From Gammaproteobacteria bacterium (lineage in GTDB: Bacteria > Pseudomonadota > Gammaproteobacteria > Pseudomonadales > Azotimanducaceae_A), in NCBI GenBank assembly GCA_028819775.1, contig JAPPKV010000330.1, positions 1 to 6,050 on the forward strand: DNA of 6,050 bases, in the 5' to 3' direction. Below the pieces are notes generated by a model, which was given only the letters and a program-made list of their open reading frames with translations, searched no databases and was not told the DNA's origin. The translations under genes were made by a program, and so were the position numbers. Shown here one piece after another: positions 5,622-6,050 of the stretch (position 1 is the first letter of the stretch; each line of letters starts with the position of its first letter).

Positions 5622-5754
5622 TGTGCCATCCGATTGGGTGTTTCTTTTCCTCGCCTGAATGAGATTGTCCGTGGCCGGCGCAGCGTGACGCCCGACACGG
5701 CGTTGCGGCTGGAACGGGTCGTTGGCATGTCCGCGGACTCCAGCATGACAACCA

Positions 5755-5761
5755 AAGGAGG
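5755..5761 (+). promoter_or_regulatory. Strong Shine-Dalgarno sequence
   Basis: AAGGAGG lies 9 bases before ATG 5771 and fixes that start. It is the only near-perfect ribosome binding site I see in the window. Confidence 0.85.
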
Positions 5762-5770
5762 AATGCACAC

Positions 5771-6050
5771 ATGAAGAAGATGGCTGCGATGCTGTTCGCA
5801 CTCGCGCTGGCGGCGGGCATGGCGTTTGCCGCTGCCGAGTCGGAGGGCGCTGCCGAGGGTCCGGTGGAGCTGGAGGTCTGGCTCGATTCCAACCGGGGCG
5901 AACAGCGCCAGGAGCAATGGGAGACCATGGTCCTGAACCCCTATACCGAGGCCAACCCCAACGTCGGGTTCGAGATTGCGCTGATCGCCAACCTCTACGA
6001 CGCCACCCGCACCGCCCTGGCCAGCGGCGCCGGACCCGACCTCGTCATGA
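5771..6050 (+). CDS. ABC transporter extracellular solute-binding protein, N-terminal part (truncated by window edge)
   Basis: Ninety-three codons are visible before the window ends. MKKMAAMLFALALAAGMAFA is a classic Sec signal peptide (two lysines, hydrophobic core, AFA before the likely cut). There is no cysteine lipobox, so the product should be exported to the periplasm rather than lipid-anchored. After an acidic linker (AESEGAAEG), the segments VELEVWLDSNRGE, NPYTEANPNVGFEIALI and LASGAGPDLVM match the start of family 1 solute-binding proteins: first beta strand, YTEANPNV-type helix, and the GxGPDLV motif. Such proteins capture sugars or other small organic solutes and deliver them to a membrane permease pair. 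The permease genes would be expected further right. The ligand cannot be told from this part. The codon use and strong ribosome binding site suggest an ordinary, well-expressed gene bordering the island. Confidence 0.88.
   Translation, partial: MKKMAAMLFALALAAGMAFAAAESEGAAEGPVELEVWLDSNRGEQRQEQWETMVLNPYTEANPNVGFEIALIANLYDATRTALASGAGPDLVM

Larger units (their letters stand above)
5431..5770. other. Intergenic region between vapB and the solute-binding protein gene
   Basis: This 340-base gap separates divergent genes. It holds the A-type DUF4143 3' remnant at 5507-5621 and the Shine-Dalgarno sequence at 5755-5761. In 5622-5754 I see no gene and no promoter good enough to call, and no clear terminator. 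Confidence 0.5.

Noticed and set aside
5634..5662. TTGGGT-17-GAATGA as a promoter for the solute-binding protein gene
   Set aside because: The -10 candidate is too far from consensus; no promoter can be called here by eye.
5622..5720. Weak similarity between this stretch and 1645-1690 (GGGCGT-ACGCT block on the minus strand)
   Set aside because: The match needs gaps and is little more than a 12-base core in GC-rich DNA. It is not enough to call a shared repeat.
1..6050. Transposon or insertion sequence as the cause of the rearrangements
   Set aside because: No transposase, terminal inverted repeats or target duplications are visible. The repeats present are pieces of DUF4143 genes.

Overview
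The window is GC-rich bacterial DNA, probably from a spirochaete-like organism such as the high-GC Spirochaetaceae known from metagenomes. This assignment is an inference. It rests on the style of the solute-binding protein at the right edge (Sec signal peptide followed by an acidic AESEGAAEG-type linker) and on the mix of type I restriction-modification, DUF1016, DUF4143 ATPase and VapBC genes. No rRNA, tRNA or CRISPR array is visible.

Left part (1-1634, plus strand): the C-terminal third of a type I restriction-modification methyltransferase (HsdM) overlaps by one base a DUF1016/YhcG-type PDDEXK nuclease gene. The nuclease gene is cut off just before its catalytic domain, at about 1364. About 90 bases of unassigned sequence follow, then a small reverse-strand piece of a phytanoyl-CoA dioxygenase (PhyH) gene. 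No hsdS or hsdR follows, so this is the broken edge of a restriction island.

Middle part (1771-4690, minus strand): two complete AAA ATPase/DUF4143 genes of different subfamilies (A, 1994-3208; B, 3299-4534) sit among shorter copies of themselves. A 5' fragment of a second B gene lies at 1771-1893, and A-type 3' ends lie at 4665-4685 and 5507-5621. Read along the minus strand, the order is A-end, B, A, B-start. That is what a tandem duplication of an A-B two-gene unit would leave after decay. The B copies also share a gap-free upstream region with three TTGCTA-like boxes at fixed spacing and a five-codon leader frame overlapping the start codon. Gene A has a near-consensus promoter placed so that its transcript would be leaderless.

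Right part (4731-6050): a VapBC toxin-antitoxin pair on the minus strand. The VapC toxin carries a one-base frameshift, and a perfect 18-bp palindrome covers the vapB start codon. Then come the A-type 3' remnant and, on the plus strand, the first 93 codons of an ABC-transporter solute-binding protein behind a strong Shine-Dalgarno sequence.

Overall this looks like an accessory island where defence-type genes (RM, DUF1016, TA, DUF4143) have been inserted, duplicated and broken, next to a normal nutrient-uptake gene. I see no convincing wholly new system. The most interesting signals are the conserved upstream architecture of the B-type DUF4143 genes, the leaderless A gene and the pattern of duplicated gene ends.
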